From Pseudorasbora parva (taxonomy: Eukaryota; Chordata; Actinopteri; Cypriniformes; Gobionidae): a DNA stretch of 64,000 nucleotides. Position numbers and translations under genes: made by a program. A model generated the notes under the pieces. It was not told the DNA's origin and ran no database searches. It saw nothing but the letters and a program-made list of their open reading frames with translations. Where the stretch lies: positions 2,974,820 to 3,038,819 of the forward strand of contig NC_090179.1 of assembly GCF_024679245.1 (NCBI RefSeq). The letters run 5' to 3'. Of this stretch, positions 9,683-22,123 are shown in pieces (positions within the stretch are counted from its first letter, which is position 1; every line of letters starts with the position of its first letter).

Positions 9683-12600
9683 CTATGTGTATGCCATAGT
9701 AAAGAGATGTGTTTTTAGTCTAGATTTAAACTGACAGAGTGTGTCTGCTTCCCGAACAATGCTAGGAAGACTATTCCACAATTTAGGAGCTAAATAGGAA
9801 AATGATCGACCGCCTGCAGTTGATTTAGATATTCTAGGTATTATCAACTGGCCAGAGTTTTGAGACCGCAATCGACGTGATGGGGTATAATGCGTTAAGA
9901 GCTCGCTTAAGTACCGGGGAGCTAAACTATTTAGTGCTTTGTAAGTAATAAGCAAGATTTTAAAATGTATGCGATGTTTAATAGGGAGCCAGTGCAGTGT
10001 TGACAGAACTGGACTAATATGATCATACTTCCTGGTTCTAGTAAGAACTCTAGCTGCTGCATTTTGGACTAGCTGGAGTTTGTTTATTAAGCGAGCAGGG
10101 CAACCACCCAGTAGAGCATTACAATAATCTAGCCTTGAGCTCATGAACGCATGTACTAACTGTTTAGCATTTTGCATTGAAAGCATGTGCCGTAATTTAG
10201 ATATATTTTTAAGATGATAGAATGCGGTTTTACAGATGCTAGAAACGTGGCTTTCAAATGAAAGATTGGTATCAAAGAGCACACCCAGGTTCCTCACTGA
10301 CGACGAGGGCTTGACAGAGCACTCATCAAGTGTTAGACAGTATTCTCGGTTACTACTTGTGGAGCTTTTCTGTCCAATAATTAAAAATTCAGTTTTATCT
10401 GAATTAAGTTGCAGAAAATTACTATTCATCCAATTTTTTATATCAGCTATGCATTCTGTTAATCTTGTGAATTGGTAGGTTTCATCCGGGCGTGAGGAAA
10501 TATAGAGCTGAGTATCGTCAGCATAACAATGAAAACTAACGCCATGTTTCCTAATGATATCTCCCAGTGGTAGCATATACAGGGTGAAAAGCAACGGTCC
10601 TAACACTGAGCCTTGCGGTACCCCATACTGAACTTGTGATCGGTGTGACATCTCTTCATTTACTGCTACAAACTGATAACGGTCAGATAAGTACGATTTA
10701 AACCATGCCAAAGCAGTTCCACTAACGCCAACATAATTTTCGATTCTATTCAGAAGAATATTGTGATCGATAGTATCAAATGCAGCGCTAAGATCGAGTA
10801 ACACTAATAGAGAGATACAACCACGATCAGATGATAAGAGTAAATCATTTGTAACTCTAATTAGAGCAGTCTCAGTGCTATGATACGGTCTAAATCCTGA
10901 CTGGAAATCCTCACATATACCATTTCTTTCTAAAAAAGAACATAATTGTGAAGACACGGCCTTTTCTAGTATTTTTGATAGAAACGGTAGATTCGAGATT
11001 GGCCTGTAATTGACTAATTCTTTAGGATCAAGTTGTGTTTTTTTAATAAGTGGTTTAATTATAGCCAACTTAAAAGTTTTCGGTACATATCCTAATGTCA
11101 AAGATGAATTAATGATATTAAGCAGAGGCTCTATGACCTCTGGAAGTATCTCTTTTAATAGCCTAGTCGGTATAGGGTCAAGCATACATGTTGTTGATTT
11201 TGATGATTTTACAAGTTTAGCCAGTTCTTCTCCTCCTATAGCAGTGAATGAGTGTAATTTTTCCTCAGTGACCCTGCAGTGCTCTGTCTGAAGTGATACT
11301 GTAATAGACGGCTGCATGGTTATAATTTTATTCCTAATATTATCAATCTTACTAGTAAAGAAGTTCATAAAGTCATTACTGCTGTGTTGTTTACAAACAT
11401 CAGAAGCTGAAGCTTTATTTTTTGATAATTTAGCCACTGTATCGAATAAATACTTAGGGTTGTGTTTGTTTTCTTCTAAAAGAGATGAGAAATAAGCAGA
11501 TCTAGCAGTTTTTATGGCCTTTCTGTATGCAATCATGCTCTCTTTCCACAAATTGCGAAAAACCTCTAGTTTTGTTTTCTTCCAGCTGCGCTCCATTTTT
11601 CTGGCTGCTGTTTTAAGGGCCCGAGTGTGCTCGTTGTACCACGGCGTTGGATTATTTGCTTTAATCTTCTTTAAGCGCCGGGGAGCAACTATGTATAAAG
11701 TGCTAGTAAGGAGAGAGTCAATAGTTTCGGTTGCAGCATCAAGTTCATCTTGGCTATCTGTAATGCTGAGGAGATGGAACTGATGAGGAAGATTATGTAC
11801 AAAGCAATCTTTAGTCGCAGCGGTTATCGTCCTACCATATTTGAAGCGAGGGGATGGCTTTGCAGCCTTAGGTAAATTAAGTATACATGATATTAGGTAA
11901 TGATCTGAGATGTCATCGCTCTGCTGCAGAATTTTAACAGTATCAACATTTATTCCATGTGACATTATTAGATCTAAAGTATGATTAAGGCGATGAGTGG
12001 GTCCCGATACGTGTTGTCTAACTCCAATAGAGTTTAGAATGTCTCTAAATGCCAATCCCAATGCGTCTTTTTCATTGTCTACGTGGATATTAAAATCCCC
12101 AACAATTAGTACTTTATCTACAGCTAATACTAACTCCGATACAAAACCAGCAAATTCTTTGATAAAGTCTGTATTGTGCCCTGGTGGCCTGTATACAGTA
12201 GCCAACACAAATGTCAGAAGGCATTTATCATTTACACTACACAGTGTTACATAAAGCACCAAAACTTCAAAGGAATTATATTTGAAACTAGACTTCTGAG
12301 TAATACTGAAAATATTATTATAAATTACAGCCACACCTCCCCCTTTACCTTTCAGACGTGGCTCATGTTTGTAACAATAATCTCGGGGGGTGCACTCATT
12401 TAAAGTAATGTAATCATCAGGTTTTAGCCAGGTTTCTGTCAAACACAGCACATCTAAGTTATGATCTATAATCATATCATTGACAACAAGCGTTTTTGGC
12501 GAAAGGGATCGAATATTCAGCAACCCAAGCTTTATCAATTGTTCATCCGTATTATATCTGTTGTTTATTTGTTGGACATCAATTAAATTTTTACTGTTGA

Positions 12601-12778
12601 ATGGTTTTGATGGTTTTTTGTATTTACTAATTCGGGGAACAGACACAGTCTCTATGTGATAATATCTAGGTGAAAGAGTCTCTATGTGCTGGGATTTAGC
12701 TGACTTTGGTGACGTGAGACAGCTAGCAGACGGTTGGTTTAGCCAGTTTGTCTGCTTCCTGACCTGGGCCCCAGTGAG
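9683..12778 (-). CDS. LINE ORF2: endonuclease-reverse transcriptase
   Basis: Open from just after the ORF1 stop (12779) to 9683. Numbering from the GTG at 12646 (987 codons): AP-like endonuclease about 40-255 (NIRSL, LTETWL with E71, GDFNIH 183-188, SDHYLI 247-252). Reverse transcriptase spans about 500-780 ([54 protein letters not shown] 708-711). The C-terminal region is typical of L2/CR1 ([28 protein letters not shown]). No frameshift or stop is visible in ORF2. There is no in-frame ATG between the ORF1 stop and the endonuclease; the first is codon 58, inside the domain. Translation therefore needs another start, readthrough or reinitiation. Confidence 0.9.
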   Translation of the reverse strand, partial: LTGAQVRKQTNWLNQPSASCLTSPKSAKSQHIETLSPRYYHIETVSVPRISKYKKPSKPFNSKNLIDVQQINNRYNTDEQLIKLGLLNIRSLSPKTLVVNDMIIDHNLDVLCLTETWLKPDDYITLNECTPRDYCYKHEPRLKGKGGGVAVIYNNIFSITQKSSFKYNSFEVLVLYVTLCSVNDKCLLTFVLATVYRPPGHNTDFIKEFAGFVSELVLAVDKVLIVGDFNIHVDNEKDALGLAFRDILNSIGVRQHVSGPTHRLNHTLDLIMSHGINVDTVKILQQSDDISDHYLISCILNLPKAAKPSPRFKYGRTITAATKDCFVHNLPHQFHLLSITDSQDELDAATETIDSLLTSTLYIVAPRRLKKIKANNPTPWYNEHTRALKTAARKMERSWKKTKLEVFRNLWKESMIAYRKAIKTARSAYFSSLLEENKHNPKYLFDTVAKLSKNKASASDVCKQHSSNDFMNFFTSKIDNIRNKIITMQPSITVSLQTEHCRVTEEKLHSFTAIGGEELAKLVKSSKSTTCMLDPIPTRLLKEILPEVIEPLLNIINSSLTLGYVPKTFKLAIIKPLIKKTQLDPKELVNYRPISNLPFLSKILEKAVSSQLCSFLERNGICEDFQSGFRPYHSTETALIRVTNDLLLSSDRGCISLLVLLDLSAAFDTIDHNILLNRIENYVGVSGTALAWFKSYLSDRYQFVAVNEEMSHRSQVQYGVPQGSVLGPLLFTLYMLPLGDIIRKHGVSFHCYADDTQLYISSRPDETYQFTRLTECIADIKNWMNSNFLQLNSDKTEFLIIGQKSSTSSNREYCLTLDECSVKPSSSVRNLGVLFDTNLSFESHVSSICKTAFYHLKNISKLRHMLSMQNAKQLVHAFMSSRLDYCNALLGGCPARLINKLQLVQNAAARVLTRTRKYDHISPVLSTLHWLPIKHRIHFKILLITYKALNSLAPRYLSELLTHYTPSRRLRSQNSGQLIIPRISKSTAGGRSFSYLAPKLWNSLPSIVREADTLCQFKSRLKTHLFTMAYT

Positions 12779-13077
12779 TCAAGGTTTAGCTCTAAGACTA
12801 TGTGCCAAATTACTAGAGAGAAGAGCAGCACCAGCCCAGGAGGGATGAATGCCGTCCATCTTCAACAGGTCAGGTCTGCCCCAAAAACTTTTCCAATTGT
12901 CTATGAACCCTATGTTATTTTGCAGACACCACTTAGACAACCAGCCATTGAGTGATGATAATCTGCTAACTATTTCATCACTCCTTTTCGCGGGGAGAGG
13001 TCCAGAGAAATATACGGCTTTTGACATCGTACTTGCGAGATTACACACCTCTTTAATGTTAATTTTGATGTTGATGT
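12779..13077 (-). pseudogene. LINE ORF1 C-terminal fragment (SGNH/esterase-like)
   Basis: About 99 codons ending at TGA 12779-12781. The peptide contains YFSGPLPAKRSDEI and, near the end, LLKMDGIHPSWAGAALLS, matching the Asp-His end block of the esterase domain known in CR1/L2 ORF1 proteins. The N-terminal part is absent because the LINE copy is 5'-truncated at 13077; the ORF reads on into Helentron DNA. It is in the same frame as ORF2 and separated from it only by the stop. Confidence 0.78.
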
Positions 13078-13085
13078 TGATTCTT

Positions 13086-13345
13086 GCCGGCGTTCGGGTT
13101 GTCCAGCATAAGTCCAAGCACCGGAATGGTCTCGATTCCATCCTTTGTCTTATGGACAATATTTGAAGCCTTCCCGAAAGATCCGTTCACGAGTCCCTCC
13201 TCAACGTCCAGGTTCCTGGTCACCATTATGTGCGCTCCCAGCGCAATTTTAACGGTGTCGTGTAGCGTCTGTGGTCTCTCTCACATCAGGATTAAAGATG
13301 AGTCAATTCTGATGTTTAGGGTGGATAGCTTTTTGCCACATATAA
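13086..13345 (-). pseudogene. Helentron helicase fragment (C-terminal motifs)
   Basis: Minus-strand translation gives HDTVKIALGAHIMVTRNLDV followed by EEGLVNGSFGK and LGLMLDNPNAGKN, the PIF1-family region after motif IV. An in-frame TGA lies just upstream (about 13282). Flanked by the LINE (left) and LTR-like insertion (right). Confidence 0.8.
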
Positions 13346-14886
13346 ATTAGGGGCCCGATGCCACTGAGTCTGGGCAAGTGACATCTTAGACAGGTTTGTG
13401 ACCGAATTGAAATGAGACAGGCAGCATCTTTGGAAAATTGTGGCAACTTTATTCAGATTGTTATCTGGTCACATGACTTGAACCCTGTTCCCCCCTCACA
13501 TTCTCTCAGACAGAGAGACGCCGAAGATTCTCCCAATACACAGACCCACACACCCACACACACACTTTCCTTATGAAGTTTTAATTAAGACTATTCTAGA
13601 CTGTATATGATGTATCTTTGTGTGTATGCATGCTCCTTAGGTCATACCAACCTAACCATGATTAAACGAACAATGTAAGTTCATTTTAAATGCTTGTATT
13701 CATGTGTAAGAATGTATCTCTGCTTTAATATCTCCCAGCCATAACGTGTTTGATATTAACGCATTCCTCTCTCTCGTCCTGAAACGATGGTGCATAGTAT
13801 GTGATTATGAAATGCATCACATTTTGTTTGTCACCATTTGGAGAAGAAATGTACCAGTTTTGACACCGTCGTAAATTAGGCAAATGGAGTCGTAAATGGA
13901 GACAAAGAAACTTCTCTCCTGCCTAAAACTCCTACCCATGATTGGCCATCTCAGGAAAAGATGGGCGTATGTACTGCACCTTTAAAGGACAGTAACACCA
14001 GCATATCGTTGCTCAGTCAACTTTCCAACTTGAACGAGACGATCTCCTCTTCCTCCTTTTCGGCAACGACACTCGCTCCCAAGCAACTTTCAAACTTCCC
14101 GCGGATCGGAAACACGAACTCCGAACGAGAGACGCTCTGAGAGACCTTGCGCACATCCATTTATACTCAGCACAAAGAAAGCCCATGCAAGTATAAATTC
14201 TATTGAGCTATAGATGCGTTTTAAGATTTTGTACCCCTTTTGAAGGTGATATTATTCATTGCTGGCTCTCTGGGGTTGCTTGTTGTGAAATTGCCACACT
14301 GCTGGCCTTTTCCTTTTCTCTCCTATTTCGTTACCTGTTGCTATTCTGTATATACATGTATTCTTTATCTAGTCGTAGGTATTCGTAGTATCAATTATTA
14401 AAACCATTGTTATCCATGTTTAATTGTCATTGTTACTGCTCACAAGACATAAGTCACTTTAATGTTCAGATCTAGCTACAGCTCTCATGATTATCTTTGA
14501 ATAATTTACTAATATCCCTATAGCTCGGAAAGTTTATTCTTTATGGCCAGAGAAGTAACCTTCCCGAAGATTTGGGTGGAAAGAATAAAAGCTTTGAGGG
14601 TTGATAAGAGATTTTACTGATCGTTCGTTAAAGGAACGGATCAGATGAGTTTTGAATTATTTCTTTAAAGGTTATCCTGTAATGATTTAATATATATTCG
14701 TTAATTACAATCCATTGTGGTTAACCAAATCTATATTGCTTAAATACCTAGGTTAGGTATGTCCTATTGGGTGATTTGAAGATTTATTGTTTGATCATAA
14801 CCAGTTATGATTAATAATAAATAATTAAATATAAATCCCCCTAATTCCCTATTGAGCTAATTTAATTTATTAATATATGTGGTCCA
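13346..14886. mobile_element. Probable solo LTR within Helentron
   Basis: About 1.5 kb of non-coding sequence separates two colinear helicase fragments. Near its ends are tgccacatataaattag and its imperfect inverse (ctaattta...atatgtggtcca), giving TG...CA. A CA-rich block lies at 13545-13570, and promoter-like and AATAAA-like signals occur (about 14578 and 14810). No matching internal domain or clear target duplication was found, so solo LTR is an inference. Confidence 0.4.
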
Positions 14887-15497
14887 GTCACTACAATCGA
14901 GCAAGTCGTCCTTTTTCCCGACAACGGGCTTCATTTGCCTCTTCATCCCTCCCGTCCTCGGGTCCTTCCTGTAGACGATGTCAGTGTGAAGAGCGTGGAT
15001 CGTTTCGGAGTTGTGTCTGTGGACTTCCTTGTTGGTCGCAAATACGTGCAGTGCATCACGCGGGCAGTCTTCAGGGTTCTTCACGGCCTGAAGTAACAAC
15101 GCTCTATCGCCTTCTCGAAGGTCGTCGGACTTGGGCTTAACTCGCAGCCGGTTCAAAAGCTGGGCAAAAGCAAGGTCCTCTTTCTGACGCATAATCTCTG
15201 TGAGGGTAATCATCTGGAAATGGTCTTTCCAGAAGTCCAAAACATCCTCTTGGAACACGCACAGTGGTTTGGCTTTACCCAGAGGTGGCAGTTGGTAAAA
15301 GTCACCCACCGTGAGAACAGATTCCACCGAAAGGTTTCTTGCTGCCTTTGATTTGCTGAAATCTTCAGTTTACGTAGGCGAAAAGATCCTTTGAAATCAT
15401 GGAGGTTTCATCAATGATTAGAATTTCGACGTCACGCAATACAGCTCGTAGCTCATCTAGAGCATTCCCAAGTCCCTGATACGGCGGCTTCAGGTTC
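14887..15497 (-). pseudogene. Helentron PIF1-like helicase, Walker B to motif IV
   Basis: From 15497 down: [20 protein letters not shown], then [11 protein letters not shown] (Walker B/DEAD-like). A TGA replaces a probable Trp at about 15372, and a frameshift follows near 15330. The frame 15327 to about 14887 then reads [32 protein letters not shown] and [12 protein letters not shown], matching PIF1 motifs III and IV, ending [10 protein letters not shown] at the LTR-like insertion. In PIF1 helicases this region couples ATP hydrolysis to unwinding of the Rep-nicked strand. Clearly inactive here. Confidence 0.82.
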
Positions 15498-17432
15498 TAC
15501 GGAAATATTTAGAATGGAATGCATTTTGATCTATTGGTCAAAAAACATTTTCGTAAACTGAAATAAAATTAAAAAATCTGAATAAATAAAAAACTAAATG
15601 AAACTAACTACTCTTACTAAAAAACTAACTGAAATAAAATAATAATTAGCAAAAATAAGTATTCGTTTTCGTTATTAATAAGCTCCTATTTAATGTGGTG
15701 GAAAATCTGACTGGCGGTTGAGGGAGTGTCTGTATATTGCGCTAATGCGCGTGAAGTGATCTGAGGAGGAGATTAACCGCTGTCCTGTGACGGACGCGTG
15801 CAGACAGTCAACACACGGCAGTTCACAAAGAATCAATGCGTCCGTGGCAGTGAAATGGGAAATAACGCAAGGTAACGAGATGCATGTTGAACTTCTTTTA
15901 ACTTAAGCTCACTGTTTTAGAATGCCGTTTCTTACGCGACGAGAGACGCAGGCACAAAAGTCAGCAACTAACGTTAGTAGCAAGTACTAGCCTACTGTGT
16001 GTTTGAGATTTCATGTTTGCATAATATTGACAGGCTCAAAGGTGTTATCATAATCATTTACTACGAATAATATTATTATCTGTGTGGAGACATTTCCCCA
16101 CAAAGTAGGGAATACCAGGACACACACACACACGTTTGTTTATAAGTGAGGCCATTGCATGGACTTCCATTGATTTTATATCGGTTAGTGATATTTTATG
16201 TCCCCTAACCTAATCCCTATCCCTAAACCTACCCATCCCAAGAACGTGCAAAACAATAGATTTAAATAAAAACATGTTTTGGCCGATTTATAAGCCTTTT
16301 TAACTAGTGAGGACATTTGACTGGTCCTCACTAGTTAAAAAGGCTTATAAATAATAAGTTATCATAATATTTTACTAGATAAATGAGGACATTGGTCCCC
16401 TTTACAATTATAGCACAACAAACACACACACACACACACACACACAGGTTTGTTTCACTATATTAGTGAGGACATTACATAGACTTCCATTGATTTTATA
16501 TCAGGTTAATGCTATTTTCTATCCCCTAACCCAACCCCTATCCCTAAACCTACCCATCACAGAAACATGTGCAGATCAACAGATTTATATAAAAACATGT
16601 TTTGGTTGATTTATAAGCCTTTTTAACTAGTGAGGACCAGTCCAATGTCAAACTAGTGGGTCATTTTCATGTTTTACTATATAAGTGAGGACATTTGTGT
16701 ATTGCCAAACAAGGAACACACACACACACAACAGTGTGTGTTGGCTGTATTCAGATGACTTTAGCTGTGGTCTTACGCTGCTAGCCTACATTGTACTACT
16801 GAAGAAATTAAAATAAGCTTTTAATTGTTTAACAATATTTCATCTTTGTTATGAATGAGTTTGTCTGGAATTCATCATTTTTACTTTTATATTTTACGTT
16901 GCATTTATTTTGTTCTTTAAGATAGATCCTCTGAGTATTATCCTATGTCAAAAATATCAAATATAATTTTTTTAATATCAAAATATAATTTATTTCATTT
17001 TTAATCTCCAGATCGTTGTTTGTATAGGTCATAGTTTGACTCAAGCTTTTTTGCTCAAAGGTGAAGACCCAACTTTATGCATGTTTTGTAAGACCTTCCT
17101 GGGTTTAAACAATAATGCTCGTTTATCAAGTTATTTCACTTAAGGAAGTAAGATTAAACTCTAATCTGTTAATTAAACTTTGCTGAAATTAAAAACCTTG
17201 ATTTGGTCTCTACACTTCATTATGGTAACTCTGCTAAACTATAATTACTAAAACTAAAACTGAAACTAAATAAATAAAAACTAAATAGAAATGTATTTGC
17301 AAAATAAAAACTAAACTAAAACTAGCTAAACCATTTGTAAAACTAACTAAAACTAAACTGAAATTTGTAGCAAAATTGAAAACGATACTGAAATAAAAAC
17401 TAATTTCAAAAAGCAAAACTATAATAACCTTG
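15498..17432. mobile_element. Composite repeat insertion in the helicase
   Basis: It separates Walker A (17419-17616) from Walker B (15400s). Both ends are rich in aactaaaa/ataaaaac words in opposite orientation (about 15540-15690 and 17235-17432), suggesting an inverted-end element. Inside are GC-richer sequence (15700-15960) and two diverged copies of a gtgaggaca/cctaaacctaccc repeat (16085-16410, 16445-16700). No ORF is convincing. About 60 helicase residues normally found between the flanking motifs are also missing. Confidence 0.5.
16085..16740. repeat. Duplicated microsatellite-associated repeat
   Basis: Two direct copies share ttccattgattttatatc, ccctatccctaaacctaccc and aaaacatgttttgg, each followed or preceded by (CA)n. 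Copy 1 contains a 26-bp perfect hairpin (16288-16313 with 16325-16350). Confidence 0.7.
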
Positions 17433-17947
17433 CCGTGTAGATGCACTTGATGACGTGCAATTTGCCACAACCAGCACCACCTGATACGAAGTAGTAAAAC
17501 GGTTCTGGATTCTGACCCCACACGCGCTGCTGACACCACTGGCAGACAGTGTAGAATATGGCTGCCTGCGTCTCGTTGAGACTTCGAAACAACGGCCTAA
17601 CAAATTCGGCACTCATCTGTTCCTCTACTTGTGGATCCGGTATTCTGGAACATCGTCTTGTACAGCACTCTCACCCTCCGGATTGACGTCTTCTCGTTCC
17701 GCAACACACTCCAAGCGGTCGACTTCGACTTCAGGTGCAAAAGCAGTCCCTGAACGCCTTGTCGACTTTTTCGCTGTGTTTCTCAAAGTTCTCTTGGCGT
17801 GCTTGCACGATGGCATGAACAGGCATCAGGAGACCCGGGTGTTTGGGTAGCTCCACAGATGCGCTAGTGTAAAACTGCTCATACGTTGGAAATCTATGAG
17901 GTTTTAGCTGTTCGTTGGAACAATGGGGCAAGTAAAGCTTGAGTAAT
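17419..17947 (-). pseudogene. Helentron helicase N-region with altered Walker A
   Basis: Three frames continue the Helentron protein: 17931-17731 (PHCSNEQLKPHRFPTYEQFY), 17816-17625 (APEVEVDRLECVAEREDV) and 17616-17419 (MSAEFVRPLFRSLNETQAA, then YFVSGGAGCGKL). GGAGCGKL is the Walker A loop, but the Ser/Thr after Lys is Leu, so ATP binding would be impaired even without the frameshifts near 17770 and 17630. It is cut off at 17432 by the composite repeat. Confidence 0.8.
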
Positions 17948-20120
17948 CTACCGTAAAAATTTTCGGGGTTGTTTTTCTTTTGAAAACCGTGCGTACCTAA
18001 TAACCGCAGCCTTACCGACGGTTCTTTTTTGGAAATATCCCATACCGTTTATCAGCCGGTGAAAATTTTTCCCTTTAGTTTGCTGACCGTAAATGATGCG
18101 GCATTCGGAAGCAAAATCTGCCAGATGCATGATCTCGAACTCTCGGGTTCGAGGCCTTGCTCTGTATTTATCGATGATCCCTGACATCCAGACGTCCTCT
18201 GAATCGGGATCTTTATTTAGTAGGGCGCTAAGCGAGAGACTCATCTTAAGCGCATCGTCGTCGGTCGGTACGAACACAACGCTTAATGAACACTTCTTCA
18301 ACGGTAAGCTGCATGTTCGCGCCACGGACTCCGGCGCGCTTACCTGCCTATGTTTGGAGTACCCTTGCATTATGTGCTTCATTTCGTCCTCTTCGTTCAC
18401 GTTACTTTCACGCACGTACTTGACGACGTTCTTTAGCAATTCACCCATTTCATGCTCCGGCTTCGAAATATACGACAACATGTATATGATGCAGCTAAAA
18501 GCATCAATGATGTACTGAATGTCCATGTTGGCGTTCCATGCCAGTCACTGCTGCTTAGGGAAGCCAAATCTACATAATACATTTCCCTTCTTGCAAGATT
18601 TGGAGTGATTCCGGCTGTGAAGCTGAACTTCGGTGACGATGCGATGAAGCTCAGGATCAGAGTCGGAATCGGGCAACCGGCAGGATATGTAGCGGTCGAT
18701 AAAGTCGCACACTTCCTTATCCTGTTCGCTCTCAAACTCCGGTGCATCCTTTATCCAAGCAAGGAGATGGATATGTGGGCTTCCTCTAGCTTGAAACTCA
18801 ACCCTGTAAAAGTAGTCCTCGACTTTACCGATGGGTTGGGCGGGCGACAAGAGCAGATGAGTCATCAGCGCGTCGACGCGTTTTTCAAACATGCGCATTA
18901 CCGTGACAGGGTTGCTCCGGAGCGCGACGCATTTTGTTGTCCAGTCGAGCTCGGAAAAGTCGATTTGTTCACCTTGCTGGGCCTTGATTGCGGTTATGAC
19001 TTCAGGCCATCGCATTTCGGCTGCGCTGAACGTGCAAAAAAACGTTGGGGTCCCTAACTGTCTAATCATAGCCTGTAGATCTCTCACAGTGTTCTCCCAG
19101 TAAGCTGGAGAACCTCTCAACGGTTGCATAAAACGCGTGGTGTCTCTGTTGTGGACCAAGCGCTCGATTTCGCGGTTGTCCTGAAGCAGCCTGTTTCTAG
19201 CAAGTTGCGTTTCCGTCACAAACTGGGTGAAGAAAAGGTAGCTCTGATCTTTGGTGAAACGAGTATCCACACTGAACAATCGGACGTTGAAATACATACT
19301 CGGACTTATGGATACTTGTCTTGCCTCGTCGATTGTGTTCTGTCCGGTCAGAAATATATACGTGTCTAACGTGAGACCCGGTAGGAGTTCGTCCTTTTCC
19401 TCTACACTAACGCGTTGTTGTTCCTCCCTATCGTCGTCGTTTTCGTTATCTAAGTCGAATGTTGCCGTTTCTCTTATGGAGATGTCCCGATACTCAGAAT
19501 GTATCGCTTTCAGCGTCGCTAAAGCTGAAAGGATGTTACGCATGTTAACGGTAAGGAAGTGCTGGTAACCTTTGGAATGTATGTGTCTCTTTAGCTTGAC
19601 CTGCAGTAGCTGGGACTCACTACTAGGTCTTGGGAGAGAGTTGACCTTCTTCTCCACTTCAGAGGGCACACAAACAACAGAGCCATGCACCGCTCTCTAT
19701 TTTCCCTTTGGTAAAGCAATTATTTTAGCAAATGGTAAAATTTTAGCGACGAGTTGGCGTTCGAGGACATTCAATTCGAGCAGTTCCGCTGGGATGGGTG
19801 GCAATTCCAGTCGGTTAGCTGCTGCGATTGAAGACGTGGCCTCTTTTAAGATGGCTGTCACACGTGTCGCAAATCCACTCCTCTCTTCTCTCTAGCGGAA
19901 CGACGCAAGGACTTGAGCAGGCACGATCACAAGCGTGGACATACTTTCCGGTCAAGCAAGACGCGGCAAATTGAACGTTTTTGACGTAGTTCCTTCTGTT
20001 ACAGGCCTTGACCTGATCCGGAAACAGGGCTCTGTGACAGAGGGTGCAGACATGTGTTGGCCCATGTCGAATCTTGCATCGGAACGCATTAATGGCACTC
20101 TCCATCGCTTGGCCAACCAA
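17948..20120 (-). pseudogene. Helentron Rep (HUH nuclease) region
   Basis: 20120-19815 encodes a Cys-rich N-part (CTLC, CDTC pairs) of a probable zinc-binding region. It continues to a TAG near 19706 (KGK stop RAVHG), after which 19690-18545 stays open. That stretch holds [36 protein letters not shown] and the HUH motif (SPHIHLL, His about 306 and 308 of the 381 codons). TGA 18545-18547 is followed in frame by [20 protein letters not shown] and the two-tyrosine motif YMLSY (Tyr 15 and 19 of 18526-17948). The HUH His pair and the tyrosines would nick and covalently hold DNA in rolling-circle transposition. Sequence normally lying between FGFP and [10 protein letters not shown] appears deleted. 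Confidence 0.85.
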
Positions 20121-20237
20121 AGGCTGCGGTGTTTCCTGGCTTAAGCAGATGTACGGTCTATATTTCCTTTTAATCCTGAGTGCGCGTAGGATCCGATATG
20201 AGGCATCACCGGCACATTTCTCTGTCTTGCACAGCGT

Positions 20238-20702
20238 TCATCGCAGGATGTGATGTGCTCTAAACTCTGGGTCACCCGCATATCTCTTAGCCATGTACGC
20301 TTTCATTTTACTCTGGAACAGAGTATCCGTCCTATATCGCCTAACCATGTACTCTTTCATTTTTCGCTGGAATAGAGTATCTGTGTTGTATCGTTTAACC
20401 ACGTACGCTTTCATTTTATTTTGGAAATTAGTAACTGTCCTATAACGCTTAACCATGTACTCTTTCATCTTACTATAAAAAGAGATTATCCGTGCTATAT
20501 CTTCTAACCATGTACTCTTTTTTGTCTGAACAACCTCATCTATTTTGTATCGCCTAGCCATATAGTCTTTCTTTTTGTTCCTGAAGTAACGATCCTGATC
20601 GTACTTTTTTCTTAACAACTTAAATTTCTTTTGTCCGAAATTGCAAACTGCTGACATACCTATTTCTTTCATAATCCTCTTTTTTATGTTTTCTGATGGC
20701 AT
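20238..20702 (-). pseudogene. Helentron N-terminal tandem peptide repeat region
   Basis: 154 codons with five or six copies of a roughly 20-residue unit of the form [18 protein letters not shown]. The underlying 60-bp DNA units are visible as a tandem repeat (20275-20520). Highly basic and Tyr/Met-rich; comparable K/Y-rich repeats precede Rep in other Helitron proteins. Function unknown. The ATG at 20702 is not shown to be a true start; it may be internal to the long Helentron protein. Confidence 0.65.
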
Positions 20703-20719
20703 AAGATGCGGATGTGTCT

Positions 20720-21631
20720 TTAATTTCGTTTAGAAATTTTAAGTGATTTACGCATTTGTTTTCTTCGCCTGTGCTTATTTCTTTTATCTACCAAAGCCTG
20801 TTTTTTTGCTACCGAGTCAACAAGACTAACTTTGGCTCCAACATTTGTCTCTGGTTCTGGTGGAGCTGAAGTCACTTGTGACAGTCTGTTCACAAACTGA
20901 TGGTGAAGGTATTTGCCCAGACTGCTGCTCTGTTTCAAAAGATACAGGCATGAATTCATAGGTGGCTTTATCACCACGATCCTGGAAGACCTTGAGGAGT
21001 CTGTCAATCATGTCGCTCAGGTGTGTAAAAGTCAACATGACAGCACGTCCACGACCAGTAGGATGAGGCAAGCCTTCTGCAGTTCTTGAGTGGGAGTCAA
21101 AGAATCCGTACCTTCCGCATCCGTCTCTGAACACCGCGATGCACTCTGGAGAAACGATGAGCAGTGCATGGCGGACATCGGTTGTGAGGCACTGCAGTCT
21201 TTCAGTGAGAGGAATCCACCACCCTTCCATGTCAGGGGTCCCTCTGGCTCGTAGATAGCCCAACGTCACTTCAGACTTCTGTACCTGGTGTTTTTGACTA
21301 AACGATGACACTCTCACTGGTACTTCCTCCATAGAGAGATGGTCCTGATATAATCGCCCTTCAGCAATGAGTTGCATTTTAACGGCGGCGTACAATGCAT
21401 CTCCTTCCTCTAAAACTCTATCGAGGTCCGGCATTTTAAATGAAACCCCTTCATTCTGATTAGCCAAGAATGTCAACGCGACGCACATGCACTGGTGATT
21501 CCTGGAGAAAACATCATACTAACATCATTCTGACAATGCGACGCCTGCACGGACAAAACCCTATCCCTACCTTCCGCAATCATTTGACCCGAAAACTGAG
21601 CTACAGCAGCGCTGGTGCTTGCCTGTTCAAC
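20720..21631 (-). pseudogene. Helentron cysteine-protease-like (C76/OTU-type) domain
   Basis: Exon 2 of the Helentron starts at 21631 after TTTACAG, in phase 0 with exon 1. It reads VEQASTSAAVAQFSGQMIAE to about 21505. A one-base loss shifts the frame to HQCMCVALTFLANQ, where the Cys after Gln fits a catalytic Gln-Cys pair. Later RYGFFDSHSRTAEGL supplies the expected His. These match cysteine proteases of the herpesvirus-tegument/C76 or OTU-like type found in some Helitrons. Near 20850 the frame shifts again to NVGAKVSLVDSVAKKQALVD, ending 20720. Role in transposition is unknown; deubiquitination is suggested for the family only. Confidence 0.65.
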
Positions 21632-21885
21632 CTGTAAATAAATAATTCATGGAATAAGTAAAATTAGTGTTATAGAATGTGTTTGAGTGAGTGAGTGAGA
21701 GTACTTGTTTATACAAGTTACCAGTTAACAACATGTCCCCACAATGTAATATAAACCTGAGATCACCAGTCAGTGGTCCCCAAAATGTAAATGGGTTCAT
21801 AAACATGCTAAATAATGTTTTTTTTTTTTGAAAATGTAAAAATGCAGAATGTTTCCTGTGCTTGGTAGGTTTAGGGTGTCTTTGT

Positions 21886-21941
<56 letters not shown>

Positions 21942-22089
21942 AGGGGCGGGTGTGTGTGTGTGTAGGTTCAGGGGCATGGTAGGACGATAGAATGTTTGTT
22001 CAGTGTAAAATCCAATATGCCTACGGAAAGTCCCCACAATTTACAAAACCACTACGTGTGTGAGTGAGAGAGAGAAAGAGAGAGAGAAA

Positions 22090-22123
<34 letters not shown>

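Larger units (their letters stand above)
8811..13077 (-). mobile_element. L2-like LINE, 5'-truncated, inserted in Helentron helicase
   Basis: The 3' end (plus-strand left) is a (CAAT)n tail, 8811-8834, next to the common fish L2 tail (AGCGCTATATAAATAAAG on minus). The 5' end at 13077 lies inside ORF1. The 8-bp target duplication tgattctt is present at 8803-8810 and 13078-13085; removing the LINE and one copy rejoins the Helentron sequence. It contains a C-terminal ORF1 fragment and a full ORF2. The 3' UTR is 8835-9682. Confidence 0.92.

Noticed and set aside
18093..19568. Several plus-strand ORFs of 100-150 codons
   Set aside because: Antisense to the Helentron Rep region, which has clear motifs on minus.
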